A stretch of DNA of 64,000 bases from Streptomyces sp. NBC_00523 (lineage in GTDB: Bacteria; Actinomycetota; Actinomycetes; Streptomycetales; Streptomycetaceae): contig NZ_CP107836.1 of assembly GCF_036346615.1 (NCBI RefSeq), positions 1,302,001 to 1,366,000 on the forward strand. Reading direction: 5' to 3'. The translations under genes and the position numbers were made by a program. The notes under the pieces are model-generated. The model made no database searches, was not told where the DNA came from, and saw nothing but the letters and a program-made list of their open reading frames with translations. Of this stretch, positions 31,192-39,569 are shown piece after piece. The number at the start of each line of letters is the position of its first letter. Positions within the stretch are counted from its first letter, which is position 1.

Positions 31192-31899
31192 TCAGACCTC
31201 CGCGGTCGTCTCGCCGCCGCGCATGGAGGGGTGGGTCAGCCGGTGGGCGAGCGCCGCGAGGATGCCGCCGACCAGTGGGGCCACGATGAACAGCCACAGC
31301 TGGGAGAGGGCCGCGCCTCCCGCGAACAGGGCCGGGCCGAGGCTCCGGGCCGGGTTGACCGAGGTGCCGGTGAGCGGGATGCCGACCAGGTGGATCACGG
31401 CGAGGGAGATACCGATCGGCAGTCCGTCGAAGCCCACGACCGCCACCTTGTGGGTCACCGCGAGGACCACGAACACCAGCAGGAAGGTCAGCACCACCTC
31501 GGCCAGGAAGGCGCCGCCGAGGTTGATGTGCACGTCCGAGCGACTGCCGTATCCGTTGCTGCCGAACTTGCCGCTCGTCTTCAGCCCCGGCACCTGCTTG
31601 GCCAGCAGGAACAGCAGCGCCGCACCGGCGATGCCGCCGAGGAACTGCGCGATCCAGTACGTCACGGCCGTGCGCACGTCGATCCGCCGGGCCATCAGCA
31701 TGCCGAGGGTGACCGCCGGGTTGATGTGGCAGCCGGAGATCGGGCCGAGGGCGTAGGCGAGTGCGAGGAGCACGAAACCGAAGGCCAGGGCGATGCCCAG
31801 AGTTCCGATGTAGTCGACGCACAGCACCGCCGCTCCCACGGCGAAGAAAACCAGCAGCAGGGTGCCGAGGAACTCCGACACGGCTGTCCGCGTCTGCAT
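31192..31899 (-). CDS. aqpZ: MIP family aquaporin
   Basis: 235 aa channel with six transmembrane helices and the two half-helices. Both NPA boxes are present: GCHINPAVTLGMLMARR (loop B) and TSVNPARSLGPALF (loop E). The Arg after the second NPA and a His in helix 5 (SLAVIHLVGIPLTG) fit the narrow selectivity filter of water-specific AqpZ rather than the wide filter of glycerol channels. Stand-alone gene; AqpZ symbol assigned from these filter residues. Confidence 0.88.
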   Translation of the reverse strand: MQTRTAVSEFLGTLLLVFFAVGAAVLCVDYIGTLGIALAFGFVLLALAYALGPISGCHINPAVTLGMLMARRIDVRTAVTYWIAQFLGGIAGAALLFLLAKQVPGLKTSGKFGSNGYGSRSDVHINLGGAFLAEVVLTFLLVFVVLAVTHKVAVVGFDGLPIGISLAVIHLVGIPLTGTSVNPARSLGPALFAGGAALSQLWLFIVAPLVGGILAALAHRLTHPSMRGGETTAEV

Positions 31900-31983
31900 A
31901 CAACCACCTCGCGAAGATCGTTCCTTTTCTTCGCAATTCTCCGGCTGCGCGCGGCTTCGCGCGCGTTGAGCTGGGCGGGTGAT

Positions 31984-32712
31984 TCAGCGTGTGAACAGGG
32001 GCTCACCCGGTGCGTTCGCCCCGGCCGGGAGCAGCGCGAGGTCCAGGCCCCGGACCAGCCGGGCCCGCAGCACCTCGTCGGCCGCCAGGGCGCGGGCGAC
32101 CCGGCCCGCCGCCTGGGCCGGGTCGGCGTCGGGGGCGAGGACCAGGGCGAGGGTGCCGTCGGCGCTGCCGGGGCCGAGGTGGGCGCGGAGCACGGCGGGC
32201 TCGGCGGCGACCGCGGCGCGGACGGCGGCGGTGACCGCGGGGTCGTCCAGCGGGTCCGCGCTGGTACGGCCCTCGGCGAGGGCGCGCAGGGCGGCCCCGG
32301 TCAGTTCGAAGGCCACCGGCCCGGCGAGGTCGAGCACCACCGTGTCGGCCTTCTCGTGCGCGGCGGCCTGGAGCGCCTGGTGCAGGGGTACGGCGACGGG
32401 GCGGGCCTGCGGGTCCCACCGGGCCAGGGACGCGGTGGAGGTGAAGGCGGGCAGGGCGCGGCGGTCGCCGGCCTGGAGGGTGGGCACCGCCATGTCGCTC
32501 GTCTTCTCGCGCCGCAGCCCGTTCTCGTCTTCTTCCACCTCGCCGAGGACGGCCACAACGGGGACGAGCAGCCGGGCGCTCTTCAACGCTTCGAGGACCG
32601 GCGCGACGGCGCCGCGGTCCTCGGCCCAGGCGGCGAGCGCCGAGGCCAGAGCGGGGTCGGCGGTGCCGTCGTCGTCGGAGAAACCGGGGTCCGGGATGTT
32701 CTTCTGCGCCAC
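31984..32712 (-). CDS. SseB family protein
   Basis: 242 aa from GTG 32712 (VAQKNIPDPGFSDDDGTADPALASALAAW). The middle region LLVPVVAVLGEVEEDENGLRREKTSDMAVPTLQAGDRRALPAFTSTASLARW is the SseB N-terminal domain, and LALLPAGANAP closes the protein. A TACGCT -10-like hexamer six bases before the GTG and no Shine-Dalgarno suggest a leaderless mRNA. The family name comes from enterobacterial proteins and does not establish a role here. Lies 34 bp downstream of the mycosin stop. Confidence 0.83.
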   Translation of the reverse strand: MAQKNIPDPGFSDDDGTADPALASALAAWAEDRGAVAPVLEALKSARLLVPVVAVLGEVEEDENGLRREKTSDMAVPTLQAGDRRALPAFTSTASLARWDPQARPVAVPLHQALQAAAHEKADTVVLDLAGPVAFELTGAALRALAEGRTSADPLDDPAVTAAVRAAVAAEPAVLRAHLGPGSADGTLALVLAPDADPAQAAGRVARALAADEVLRARLVRGLDLALLPAGANAPGEPLFTR

Positions 32713-32746
32713 AGGGCGAGCGTAGTGCCTGGCCGCAGGGGCCCGG

Positions 32747-34084
32747 TCAGCGGTTCCGGGTGAACGGGGAGCGGCCCCGCCACAGCAGCACGCCCGCCGC
32801 CAGCAGGAGCACGCCGAAGCCCCCGGCGGCCGGGGCGAGCCACCCGGCCGGTCCGTCGTCCTCGGGTTCGGGCGTGGGTCCGGCGCCGAAGTACCGCTTG
32901 CGGTAGCCGGCCGGGGCGGAGTCGCCGCGCGCATCGGCGGAGCGCAGGGCGCCGCCCGCCTCGATGGCCGCCGCCGGGTCGACGATCCCGTAGCCGCGCG
33001 CGTCGTCGCGGCCGTCGGCGGGGGCGTCGCGCGCGGTGTCGGTGAGCAGCGTCCGGATCTGCGCGGGGGTGAGCCCGGGGTGCGCGGACTTCACGAGGGC
33101 CACCGCGCCGGAGACGAACGCGGCAGCGGCGGACGTGCCCCACTCCACGTAGTACTTGTGGTCGGGCGCCGGTACGACGATGTCGTCGCCGGGGGCGCTC
33201 ACAGTGGCGTACCAGCGGCGGGTGGAGAACGAGGCGTGGGTGCCGTACCGGTCCACGGCCGCGGCGGCGATGACCCCGGGGTAGGCGGCGGGGTACGAGA
33301 TGTGGTCGCCCTTCTCGCCTCCGTTGCCGGCCGAGGCGACGACGACGGCGCCCTTCTTCAGCGCGTACTGGACGGCGGCGTCCTCGCCGGGCTCGGGGTG
33401 GGCGGACTCGCTGTCGTCGCCGAGGGAGAGGTTGATGACGTCGGCGCCGTGGTCGGCGGCCCAGCGGATGCCGTCGGCCAGCGCGGTGCCCCGGGTCCTG
33501 CGGGCCTCGGCGCGGTCCGGGTCGCTCGCTTCGAGGATGACGCGGACCGGGAGGATCCTGGCCTCGGGCGCGATGCCGAGGACGCCGTCGGCGCGGCCGC
33601 TGCCGTGGCCCCGGCCCGCGATGATCCCGGCCATGGCGGTGCCGTGCCTGGCCCATGCCTTGTCGCCGCGCCCGGCGCCGAAGCCGATGAGGTCCTTGCC
33701 TGGCAGGACCTGGCCCGCGAGGTCGGGCAGGCTGCCGTCGACCCCGGTGTCGACGACGGCGACGGTGACGCCCTTGCCGCGCGTGGTCTCCCAGGCCCGG
33801 TCGGTGTGCATCGCGGCCAGGCCCCATTGCTGGGCCCGGATGGTGTCGGCCGCGGCGGGGGTCGCGGGGAGCAGGGCGAGGGCGGTGGCCGCGCAGAGGA
33901 CGCCCAGGGCCTGTCCGGCGGATCTTCGTGGATCAGCCCGCGGCGTCTGGTGCGTGCTCTCGGCGTACGCCCGCATCACCCTCGTACTGGACGTACTTGG
34001 GTGATCCGGGCGTGCGGCGAGAGTGCGTGCCAGGCGTCGCGAGCCCGCGAAGATCCGCCGGACAGGCCCTGGGGCGTGTTTCAT
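32747..34084 (-). CDS. Mycosin-like S8 serine protease (type VII secretion-associated)
   Basis: 445 aa subtilisin-fold protease, membrane-anchored. Catalytic triad: Asp112 in VAVVDTGVDG, His147 in ARHGTAMAGIIAG, Ser318 in EWGTSAAAAFVSGAVAL; oxyanion Asn254 in SAGNGG. A signal sequence lies at about residues 54-79 (AGQALGVLCAATALALLPATPAAA), and a C-terminal TM (GWLAPAAGGFGVLLLAAGVLLW) is followed by a basic end, the mycosin layout. ATG 34084 overlaps the upstream gene as ATGA and has GGAG eight bases before it. It puts 50 odd residues before the signal peptide, within an inverted duplication; ATG 33976 (MRAYAES) gives a more normal N-terminus. Confidence 0.9.
   Translation of the reverse strand: MKHAPGPVRRIFAGSRRLARTLAARPDHPSTSSTRVMRAYAESTHQTPRADPRRSAGQALGVLCAATALALLPATPAAADTIRAQQWGLAAMHTDRAWETTRGKGVTVAVVDTGVDGSLPDLAGQVLPGKDLIGFGAGRGDKAWARHGTAMAGIIAGRGHGSGRADGVLGIAPEARILPVRVILEASDPDRAEARRTRGTALADGIRWAADHGADVINLSLGDDSESAHPEPGEDAAVQYALKKGAVVVASAGNGGEKGDHISYPAAYPGVIAAAAVDRYGTHASFSTRRWYATVSAPGDDIVVPAPDHKYYVEWGTSAAAAFVSGAVALVKSAHPGLTPAQIRTLLTDTARDAPADGRDDARGYGIVDPAAAIEAGGALRSADARGDSAPAGYRKRYFGAGPTPEPEDDGPAGWLAPAAGGFGVLLLAAGVLLWRGRSPFTRNR
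33903..34073. repeat. 171-bp imperfect inverted repeat at the mycosin 5' end
   Basis: Arms 33903-33987 and 33993-34073 face each other around a 5-nt loop (TGGAC). The outer 26 bp are identical; the inner 48 bp match at about 77 %, with a 4-nt gap between. On the minus strand the left arm encodes MRAYAESTHQTPRADPRRSA of the mycosin. Read on the plus strand, the right arm encodes a diverged copy (VIRACGESACQASRAREDPP). It is therefore an inverted duplication of the mycosin start. Confidence 0.88.
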
Positions 34085-34950
34085 CGTGGCTGCTCCGTCA
34101 GGTCGGCCACGTGGGTGCGCAGCGCGCGTTCGACGCCGTCGGCCAGGCCCTTGGCCTCGTGGCCGAGTCCGGCCTGGGCGGCGGGGGTCGTGGCACCGTC
34201 GGCCATGGCCCGGTCGGCGGGCTGGGGCGGGGTGCTCGCGCGTCCGTCGGCGAACCCGGTCACGGCGAAGGCGACGACCGGGATCTCGGTCAGGACGTGG
34301 ACGGACCAGCTGGCGCGCTGCCGGGCGCCGAAGGAGGCGGCCGGGCTGTCCTTCACGGGGTAGGTACGGGGCAGCAGGTCGGTGCGGCGGTCGAGGTGCT
34401 GGTCGGCGAACCGGGCACCGAGGGCCCGCATCGCGCCGGTGTCGGCCTCGGTGAAGGCGAGCCCGACGGTGGTGACGCTGCTGGCGGTCGCGTCGGTGTA
34501 CGTGGCGCGCAGGACGCGGGCGCAGCCGACCGTGCGCAGGGTCTTGGCGAGCAGCGGGTCGAGCGCGTCGGCGCAGCCGCCCTCGGGGGCGACGGCGAGC
34601 CGGGTCCAGACCCGGTCGGCGCCGCCGGGTCCGGTGCCGTCGCCCTTCAGGGTGCGGGGGAAGAGCGTGTCCACGGGGATGCTGTGCCAGGCTTCCCGGC
34701 CCACGGTGTAGGCACTGCGGGCGGCGGGGTCGTCGTCGGAGCCGCCGGTGAGCCAGCTGCCGGCGGCGGCCCCGGCGATCAGCCCGAGCCCGAGGACGCC
34801 GCAGACACCGGCGGCCAGGGTCCGGCGGGGGCGCGCGGGGGCCTCGGGGGGCGGCCAGTCGGCGGGGGACGGGGCGGGCGGCGCGGGCTCGTGAGGCGGT
34901 GGTGCGGTGGGGCGGGGTGGGACGGGGGCACGCCGTGCTTCGGTGCTCAT
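34081..34950 (-). CDS. Membrane-anchored protein of unknown function, partner of the mycosin
   Basis: 289 aa. Residues 1-45 are a Pro/Ala-rich cytoplasmic segment (PRPTAPPPHEPAPPAPSPADW). A single TM follows (TLAAGVCGVLGLGLIAGAAAGSWL), then an extracellular domain of about 215 residues with DRVWTRLAVAPEGGCADALDPLLAKTLRTVGCARVLRATYTD and two cysteines that may pair. I do not recognise a family. Its stop overlaps the mycosin ATG, so the two are coexpressed, and both are membrane-anchored with outside domains. A role as partner or substrate of the protease is inference. Confidence 0.82.
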   Translation of the reverse strand: MSTEARRAPVPPRPTAPPPHEPAPPAPSPADWPPPEAPARPRRTLAAGVCGVLGLGLIAGAAAGSWLTGGSDDDPAARSAYTVGREAWHSIPVDTLFPRTLKGDGTGPGGADRVWTRLAVAPEGGCADALDPLLAKTLRTVGCARVLRATYTDATASSVTTVGLAFTEADTGAMRALGARFADQHLDRRTDLLPRTYPVKDSPAASFGARQRASWSVHVLTEIPVVAFAVTGFADGRASTPPQPADRAMADGATTPAAQAGLGHEAKGLADGVERALRTHVADLTEQPR

Positions 34951-35133
34951 CCGCCCCCCTGGTCCGTTCCGTACCGCGCGTCCCTCCGCCCGCGTGGGCG
35001 GGACCCCGTGCGCCGCGTGGGCGTCACTCTACGGGCTGCGGAGACCCGGGTGGGAGCGGGCGGTCCGCGCACCGGCGGATCTGCACGGATCTTCCCCCTA
35101 CCCAGCGGTAGAACCGTCTGGCAAGCTGCGGCC

Positions 35134-36336
35134 ATGACTGCCCGAGCCACTGACCGGGCCCGTTACGACCGGGCCACCGCCCATCTCGACGCTCCCGTAG
35201 CCGTCGTGGATCTGGAGGCGTTCGACGCCAACGCGGACGATCTCGTCCGCCGGGCGGCGGGCAAGCCGGTCCGGGTGGCGAGCAAGTCGGTACGCTGCCG
35301 GGCCCTGCTGGAACGGGTGCTGGCCCGGCCCGGGTTCGCCGGGATCATGTCGTTCACGCTCGCGGAGTCGCTGTGGCTGGCCCGGGCCGGCTTCGACGAC
35401 GTGCTGCTGGCGTACCCCTCCGCCGACCGCCCGGCCTACGCGGAGCTGGCCGCCGATCCGAAGCTCGCCGCCGCCGTGACGGTGATGGTGGACGACCACG
35501 CCCAGCTGGACCTGATCGACGCGGCGCGGGCGGGCGGCACCCAGGAGATCCGGGTCTGCCTGGAGCTGGACACCTCGCTGCGGATGCTCGGCGGCCGGGT
35601 CCGGATCGGGGCCCTGCGCTCGCCGCTGCGCTCCCCCGCCCAGCTGGCCGACCTGGCCAGGTCCGTGGTCCGGCGCCCCGGTTTCCGGCTGGTCGGGCTG
35701 ATGGCGTACGAGGGGCACATCGCGGGCGTCGGGGACTCGGTGACGGGGCGTCCGCTGCGGTCCCGGGCGATCCGGCTGATGCAGGCCACGGCCCGCAAGG
35801 AGCTGGCGGCCCGGCGGGCCGAGGTGGTGCGGGCGGTCCGGGCGGTGGCGCCGGACCTGGAGTTCGTGAACGGCGGCGGCACGGGCAGCGTGCAGCACAC
35901 GGCGGCGGAGGACGCGGTGACGGAGATCGCCGCCGGTTCCGGGCTGTACGTGCCGCGCCTGTTCGACAACTACACCTCGTTCACGGCCCGCCCGGCGGCC
36001 CTGTTCGCGCAGCCCGTGGTGCGGCGGCCGGGCGTGGGCGTGGTGACGGTGCTCGGGGGCGGCTATCCGGCGTCGGGCGCGGCCGGGGCGGACCGGCTGC
36101 CGGTCCCGTATCTCCCGGAGGGGCTGCGCTACGACCCGCAGGAGGGCCCGGGCGAGGTGCAGACCCCGCTGCTCGGCGCCCCGGCCGACGATCTGCTGAT
36201 CGGTGACAAGGTGTGGTTCCGGCACGCGAAGGCCGGTGAGCTGTGCGAGCGGTTCGACGCGCTGCACCTGATCGAGGGCGACCGGGTGACGGCGACGGTT
36301 CCCACGTACCGGGGCGAAGGCCTTACGTTCCTCTAG
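35134..36336 (+). CDS. Amino acid deaminase/aldolase (alanine racemase N-domain, D-threonine aldolase type)
   Basis: 400 aa fold-type III PLP enzyme. The N-terminal barrel has AVVDLEAFDANADDLVRRAAGKPVRVASKSVRC; the Lys in VASKSVRC is the PLP attachment position. LMAYEGHIAGVGDS and LEFVNGGGTGSVQHTA (phosphate-binding Gly-rich loop) follow. The C-terminal region LLGAPADDLLIGDKVWFRHAKAGELCERFDALHLI is the D-serine dehydratase-like domain with metal-binding His/Cys. Probably acts on a D-amino acid or beta-hydroxy amino acid; substrate unknown. Monocistronic, divergent from the mycosin pair. Confidence 0.85.
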   Translation: MTARATDRARYDRATAHLDAPVAVVDLEAFDANADDLVRRAAGKPVRVASKSVRCRALLERVLARPGFAGIMSFTLAESLWLARAGFDDVLLAYPSADRPAYAELAADPKLAAAVTVMVDDHAQLDLIDAARAGGTQEIRVCLELDTSLRMLGGRVRIGALRSPLRSPAQLADLARSVVRRPGFRLVGLMAYEGHIAGVGDSVTGRPLRSRAIRLMQATARKELAARRAEVVRAVRAVAPDLEFVNGGGTGSVQHTAAEDAVTEIAAGSGLYVPRLFDNYTSFTARPAALFAQPVVRRPGVGVVTVLGGGYPASGAAGADRLPVPYLPEGLRYDPQEGPGEVQTPLLGAPADDLLIGDKVWFRHAKAGELCERFDALHLIEGDRVTATVPTYRGEGLTFL

Positions 36337-36364
36337 CCGTACGTTTCCTCAGCCGTACGTCTCC

Positions 36365-37327
36365 TCAGCCGCCCGGGTGCTCGACCGCGCTGCCGACGCC
36401 GCCGTCCGTCGCCTTCGCGCCGATGGGGCGGATGCCCTTCGTGACGGTGTCCATGAGGGCCGGTGACGGTCCGTCGGGACCGGCGTCGAAGGCGAACCGC
36501 ACGATGACGGGCGACTCGCTGCCGGCGGGTGACGGGAAGGCGAGCGACTCCACGTAGCCGCCGGGGCCCTTGGCGGTGGTGACCTTCCAGCGGATGAAGT
36601 AGCCGGTGCGGCCGGCGACGGTGACCTCGCCCGCGGCGGTCTGCCGGTGCGCGGTGATGCCGCCGTGGATGCGCCGCCCGACGATGTCCTCCTCGTAGGC
36701 GCGGTCGGCGGCGTCGGCGATGTCCTCCTTGGCGAGGGCTTCGGGCGTGGTGGCGTCGGTGCCGCCGGGGGTCCGGGTGGTGACGGTGCCGTGGTAGCAG
36801 TACGAGGAGGACGCGCCGGGGCACTCGTACGAGTCCTTGGTGCGCATCGTGAGCGCCTGGTCGGCGGTCCGCTCCGGCCGCTCCCAGCCGTCCGGGATGG
36901 GCAGCGTGATGCCGTTGAGCTGGTCGGTGAGCACATTCGCGTCCTCGTGCGCGGGGGTGCCGTCCGGTGAGGGGTCGTCGTCGCCGGGCACCCCGTCGCT
37001 GCCGGTCCGGGTGGGCGACTGCGAGGCGTGGGCGGCCGGGGTCCCCGGGTCGTCGTTCCGGGTGAGGAGCACGGCCCCGGTCACGACGGCGCCGACGACG
37101 ACCGCCCCGGCCACCACGAGCGCGACGGCCCGGCCGCTGCCGCCGCCCTGCGGAGCCGGAGCCGGGACCGGGGCCTGGACCGGGGCCTGGAACTGCATCG
37201 GCATCGGCGCCGGGGCGGGCGCGGCGGGTGCCCGGGTGTGGGCGGTCCACGCCGTCCCGTCCCACCAGCGCTCGGTGCCGGGCGCTGCGGTGTCCGGGTA
37301 CCAGCCGGGCGGCGTCGGGTAGCTCAT
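36365..37327 (-). CDS. DUF2510 domain membrane protein
   Basis: 320 aa. N-terminal DUF2510 motif PGWYPDTAAPGTERWWDGTAWTAHT (residues 7-31), then a Pro/Ala/Met-rich linker, one TM (AVALVVAGAVVVGAVVTGAVLL) and an extracellular domain of about 230 residues with two Cys pairs (YECPGASSSYCYHG). The outer domain (LNGITLPIPDGWERPE, GRTGYFIRWKVTTAKGPGGYVESLAFPS) resembles PsbP/Mog1-like surface folds seen in other actinobacterial DUF2510 proteins, without a clear name. Function unknown. It converges on the deaminase gene. Confidence 0.82.
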   Translation of the reverse strand: MSYPTPPGWYPDTAAPGTERWWDGTAWTAHTRAPAAPAPAPMPMQFQAPVQAPVPAPAPQGGGSGRAVALVVAGAVVVGAVVTGAVLLTRNDDPGTPAAHASQSPTRTGSDGVPGDDDPSPDGTPAHEDANVLTDQLNGITLPIPDGWERPERTADQALTMRTKDSYECPGASSSYCYHGTVTTRTPGGTDATTPEALAKEDIADAADRAYEEDIVGRRIHGGITAHRQTAAGEVTVAGRTGYFIRWKVTTAKGPGGYVESLAFPSPAGSESPVIVRFAFDAGPDGPSPALMDTVTKGIRPIGAKATDGGVGSAVEHPGG

Positions 37328-37371
37328 CGCTCCACTCTAGGAGAGAGGTCCACAGCTCCAGGAGGAGAGGT

Positions 37372-38160
37372 CTACAGCGGGGTCACGTAGGCGCCCGAGA
37401 TGCCGCCGTCCACCAGGAAGTCGGTGGCGTTGACGAACGAGGCGTCGTCGCTCGCCAGGAACGCGACGGCGGCGGCGATCTCGGTGGCCTCGGCGAACCG
37501 GCCGAGCGGGATGTGCACCAGCCGGCGGGCCGCCCGCTCCGGGTCCTTGGCGAACAGCTCCTGGAGCAGCGGGGTGTTGACCGGTCCCGGGCAGAGCGCG
37601 TTGACGCGGATGCCCTCGCGGGCGAACTGGACGCCGAGTTCGCGGGTCATCGCCAGCACCCCGCCCTTGGAGGCGGTGTACGAGATCTGCGAGGTGGCCG
37701 CGCCCATCCGGGCCACGAAGGAGGCGGTGTTGATGATGGAGCCGCGGCCCTGGCGGCGCATGTAGGGCAGGGCGGCCTTGCAGCAGAGGTAGACGGAGGT
37801 GAGGTTGACGTCCTGGACGCGTTTCCACGCCTCCAGATCCGTGGTGAGGATGGAGTCGTCCTCGGGCGGGGAGATGCCCGCGTTGTTGAACGCGATGTCG
37901 ACGGAGCCGTAGGTGTCGTCGGCGGTGCGGAACAGCTCGGCGACCTGTCCGGGGTCGGTCACGTCGACGCGTACGAAGGTGCCGCCGACCGCTTCGGCCG
38001 CCGCCTCGCCGGCCTTCGCGTCGATGTCGCCGCAGACGACGTGCGCCCCTTCGGAGGCGAGCCGGTGGGCGGTGGCCAGGCCGATGCCGCTGCCGGCGCC
38101 GGTGATGACGGCGGTGCGGCCGACGAGGCGGCGGCAGATGTTCCCGTGGTCCGTGGTCAT
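37372..38160 (-). CDS. SDR family dehydrogenase in the glnA4 operon
   Basis: 262 aa short-chain dehydrogenase. Cofactor motif TGAGSGIGLATAHRLA, Asp in CGDIDAKAG (NAD preference), NNAGIS, catalytic Ser in NTASFVARMG and YxxxK as SYTASKGG, with PGPVNTPLL after it. It lies five bases after the aldehyde dehydrogenase stop, so the two are cotranscribed. In this operon it most likely oxidises the alcohol of a gamma-glutamylated amino alcohol to the aldehyde; that is inference from order. Annotation as 3-oxoacyl-ACP reductase would be a default and less likely here. Confidence 0.88.
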   Translation of the reverse strand: MTTDHGNICRRLVGRTAVITGAGSGIGLATAHRLASEGAHVVCGDIDAKAGEAAAEAVGGTFVRVDVTDPGQVAELFRTADDTYGSVDIAFNNAGISPPEDDSILTTDLEAWKRVQDVNLTSVYLCCKAALPYMRRQGRGSIINTASFVARMGAATSQISYTASKGGVLAMTRELGVQFAREGIRVNALCPGPVNTPLLQELFAKDPERAARRLVHIPLGRFAEATEIAAAVAFLASDDASFVNATDFLVDGGISGAYVTPL

Positions 38161-38165
38161 GCGTT

Positions 38166-39530
38166 TCAGACCTCCGTGCTCAGGAAGACGTTCTTGGTCT
38201 CGGTGAAGGCGGTGAGGGCGTCGGGCCCCAGCTCGCGCCCGATGCCGGACTGCTTGAACCCGCCGAAGGGGGTCCAGTAGCGCACCGCCGAGTGCGAGTT
38301 GACGGAGAGGTTGCCCGCCCGGACGGCCCGGGACACCCGCAGGGCGCGCCCCACGTCACGGGTCCAGAGCGAGCCGGCGAGCCCGTAGTCGGTGGCGTTG
38401 GCGAGCCGCACGGCGTCCGCCTCGTCCTCGAAGGGCAGCACGACGGCGACGGGCCCGAACACCTCCTCGGTGGCGACGGGCGCGTCCGCCGGGACGCCGG
38501 TGAGGACGGTCGGCGGGAACCAGAAGCCGGGCCCCTCGGGCGCACTCCCCCGGATCGCGGTGGCGCCCTCGGGGACGTAACCGCGTACGCGTTCGAGCTG
38601 GGTACGGGAGATGAGCGGGCCCATCCGGGTCTTCTCGTCGGCGGGGTCGCCGACGGTGTACGCGGCGACGGCCGGGGCGAGGTGTTCCAGGAAGCGGTCG
38701 TACGCGGAGCGCTGGACGAGGATGCGGGTGCGGGCGCAGCAGTCCTGGCCGGCGTTGTCCAGGAAGGAGTCGGGGGCGGCGGCCGCGGCGGCCTCGATGT
38801 CCGCGTCGGCGAAGACGATGCTGGGGCTCTTGCCGCCGAGTTCGAGGGTGACCCGCTTGAGGCGGTCCGCGCACTTGGCCATGATCCGCTTGCCGGTGCG
38901 GGTGGAGCCGGTGAACACGATCTTGGCGACGCCCGGGTGTTCGACCAGGGCGTTGCCCGCCTCGTCCCCCGCGCCGGGCAGGACCTGGAAGAGGTGTTCG
39001 GGCAGACCCGCCTCCAGGGCGATCTCCGCGAGGCGGAGGGCGGTGAGCGGGGTGGTCTCGGCGGGTTTCAGGATCACCGCGTTGCCGGCGGCGAGGGCGG
39101 GGGCGGTACCCCAGGCGGCGATGGGCATCGGGAAGTTCCAGGGGGCGATGACGCCGACGACGCCCAGGGGTTCGAGGATCGTGAGGTCGATGCCGCCGGG
39201 GACGGGGATCTGCCGGCCGTTGAGGCGTTCCACTCCCCCGGCCGCGTAGTCGAGCAGGTCGCGGACGTTGCCGGCCTCCCAGCGGGCGTTGCCGAGGGTG
39301 TGGCCTGCCTCCCGGACCTCCAGCCGGGCCAGCTCCTCGGTGCGGGCGTCGACGGCCGCGGCGAACCGGCGCAGCAGCCGGGCCCGGTCGGCGGGGGCGA
39401 GCGCGGCCCAGGTGCGCTGGGCGGTGGTGGCGCGGGCGACGGCGGTGTGGACGGCCGGGGCGGGGGTGGCGGGGACGGTGGCGACGACCTCTTCGGTCGC
39501 CGGGTTCAGGACGTGGTGCTCGTGGATCAC
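38166..39530 (-). CDS. Aldehyde dehydrogenase in the glnA4 operon
   Basis: 454 aa NAD(P)-dependent aldehyde dehydrogenase. Catalytic Cys in NAGQDCCARTRILV, general-base Glu in TLELGGKSPSIVF, PWNFPMPIAAWGTAPALAAGNAVILKPAE for the oxyanion Asn and cofactor binding, and GSTRTGKRIM for NAD. It resembles PuuC/GabD-type enzymes that oxidise gamma-glutamylated aldehydes. It lies 39 bp downstream of the glutamine synthetase-like gene and 5 bp upstream of the SDR. The GlnA-ALDH-SDR set fits amine or ethanolamine breakdown after gamma-glutamylation. Confidence 0.92.
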   Translation of the reverse strand: MIHEHHVLNPATEEVVATVPATPAPAVHTAVARATTAQRTWAALAPADRARLLRRFAAAVDARTEELARLEVREAGHTLGNARWEAGNVRDLLDYAAGGVERLNGRQIPVPGGIDLTILEPLGVVGVIAPWNFPMPIAAWGTAPALAAGNAVILKPAETTPLTALRLAEIALEAGLPEHLFQVLPGAGDEAGNALVEHPGVAKIVFTGSTRTGKRIMAKCADRLKRVTLELGGKSPSIVFADADIEAAAAAAPDSFLDNAGQDCCARTRILVQRSAYDRFLEHLAPAVAAYTVGDPADEKTRMGPLISRTQLERVRGYVPEGATAIRGSAPEGPGFWFPPTVLTGVPADAPVATEEVFGPVAVVLPFEDEADAVRLANATDYGLAGSLWTRDVGRALRVSRAVRAGNLSVNSHSAVRYWTPFGGFKQSGIGRELGPDALTAFTETKNVFLSTEV

Positions 39531-39569
39531 GTGGTCCTCACAGCAGTCGTGGCCTCGCGGGCGTCGTGG

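Noticed and set aside
30143-31936. Long minus-strand open frame across DUF1844 and infC leader
   Set aside because: It is Arg/Pro-rich in the usual shadow style and runs antisense to DUF1844 and through the infC leader; high GC keeps stop codons rare.
33903-34073. Transposon or MITE terminal repeats
   Set aside because: No transposase, no target-site duplication, and the arms encode the gene's own N-terminus, so an inverted duplication explains it better.
36337-36370. Short tandem repeat GCCGTACGTYTCCTCA after the deaminase gene
   Set aside because: Two copies of 16 bp only, between convergent genes; probably a slippage product without clear function.
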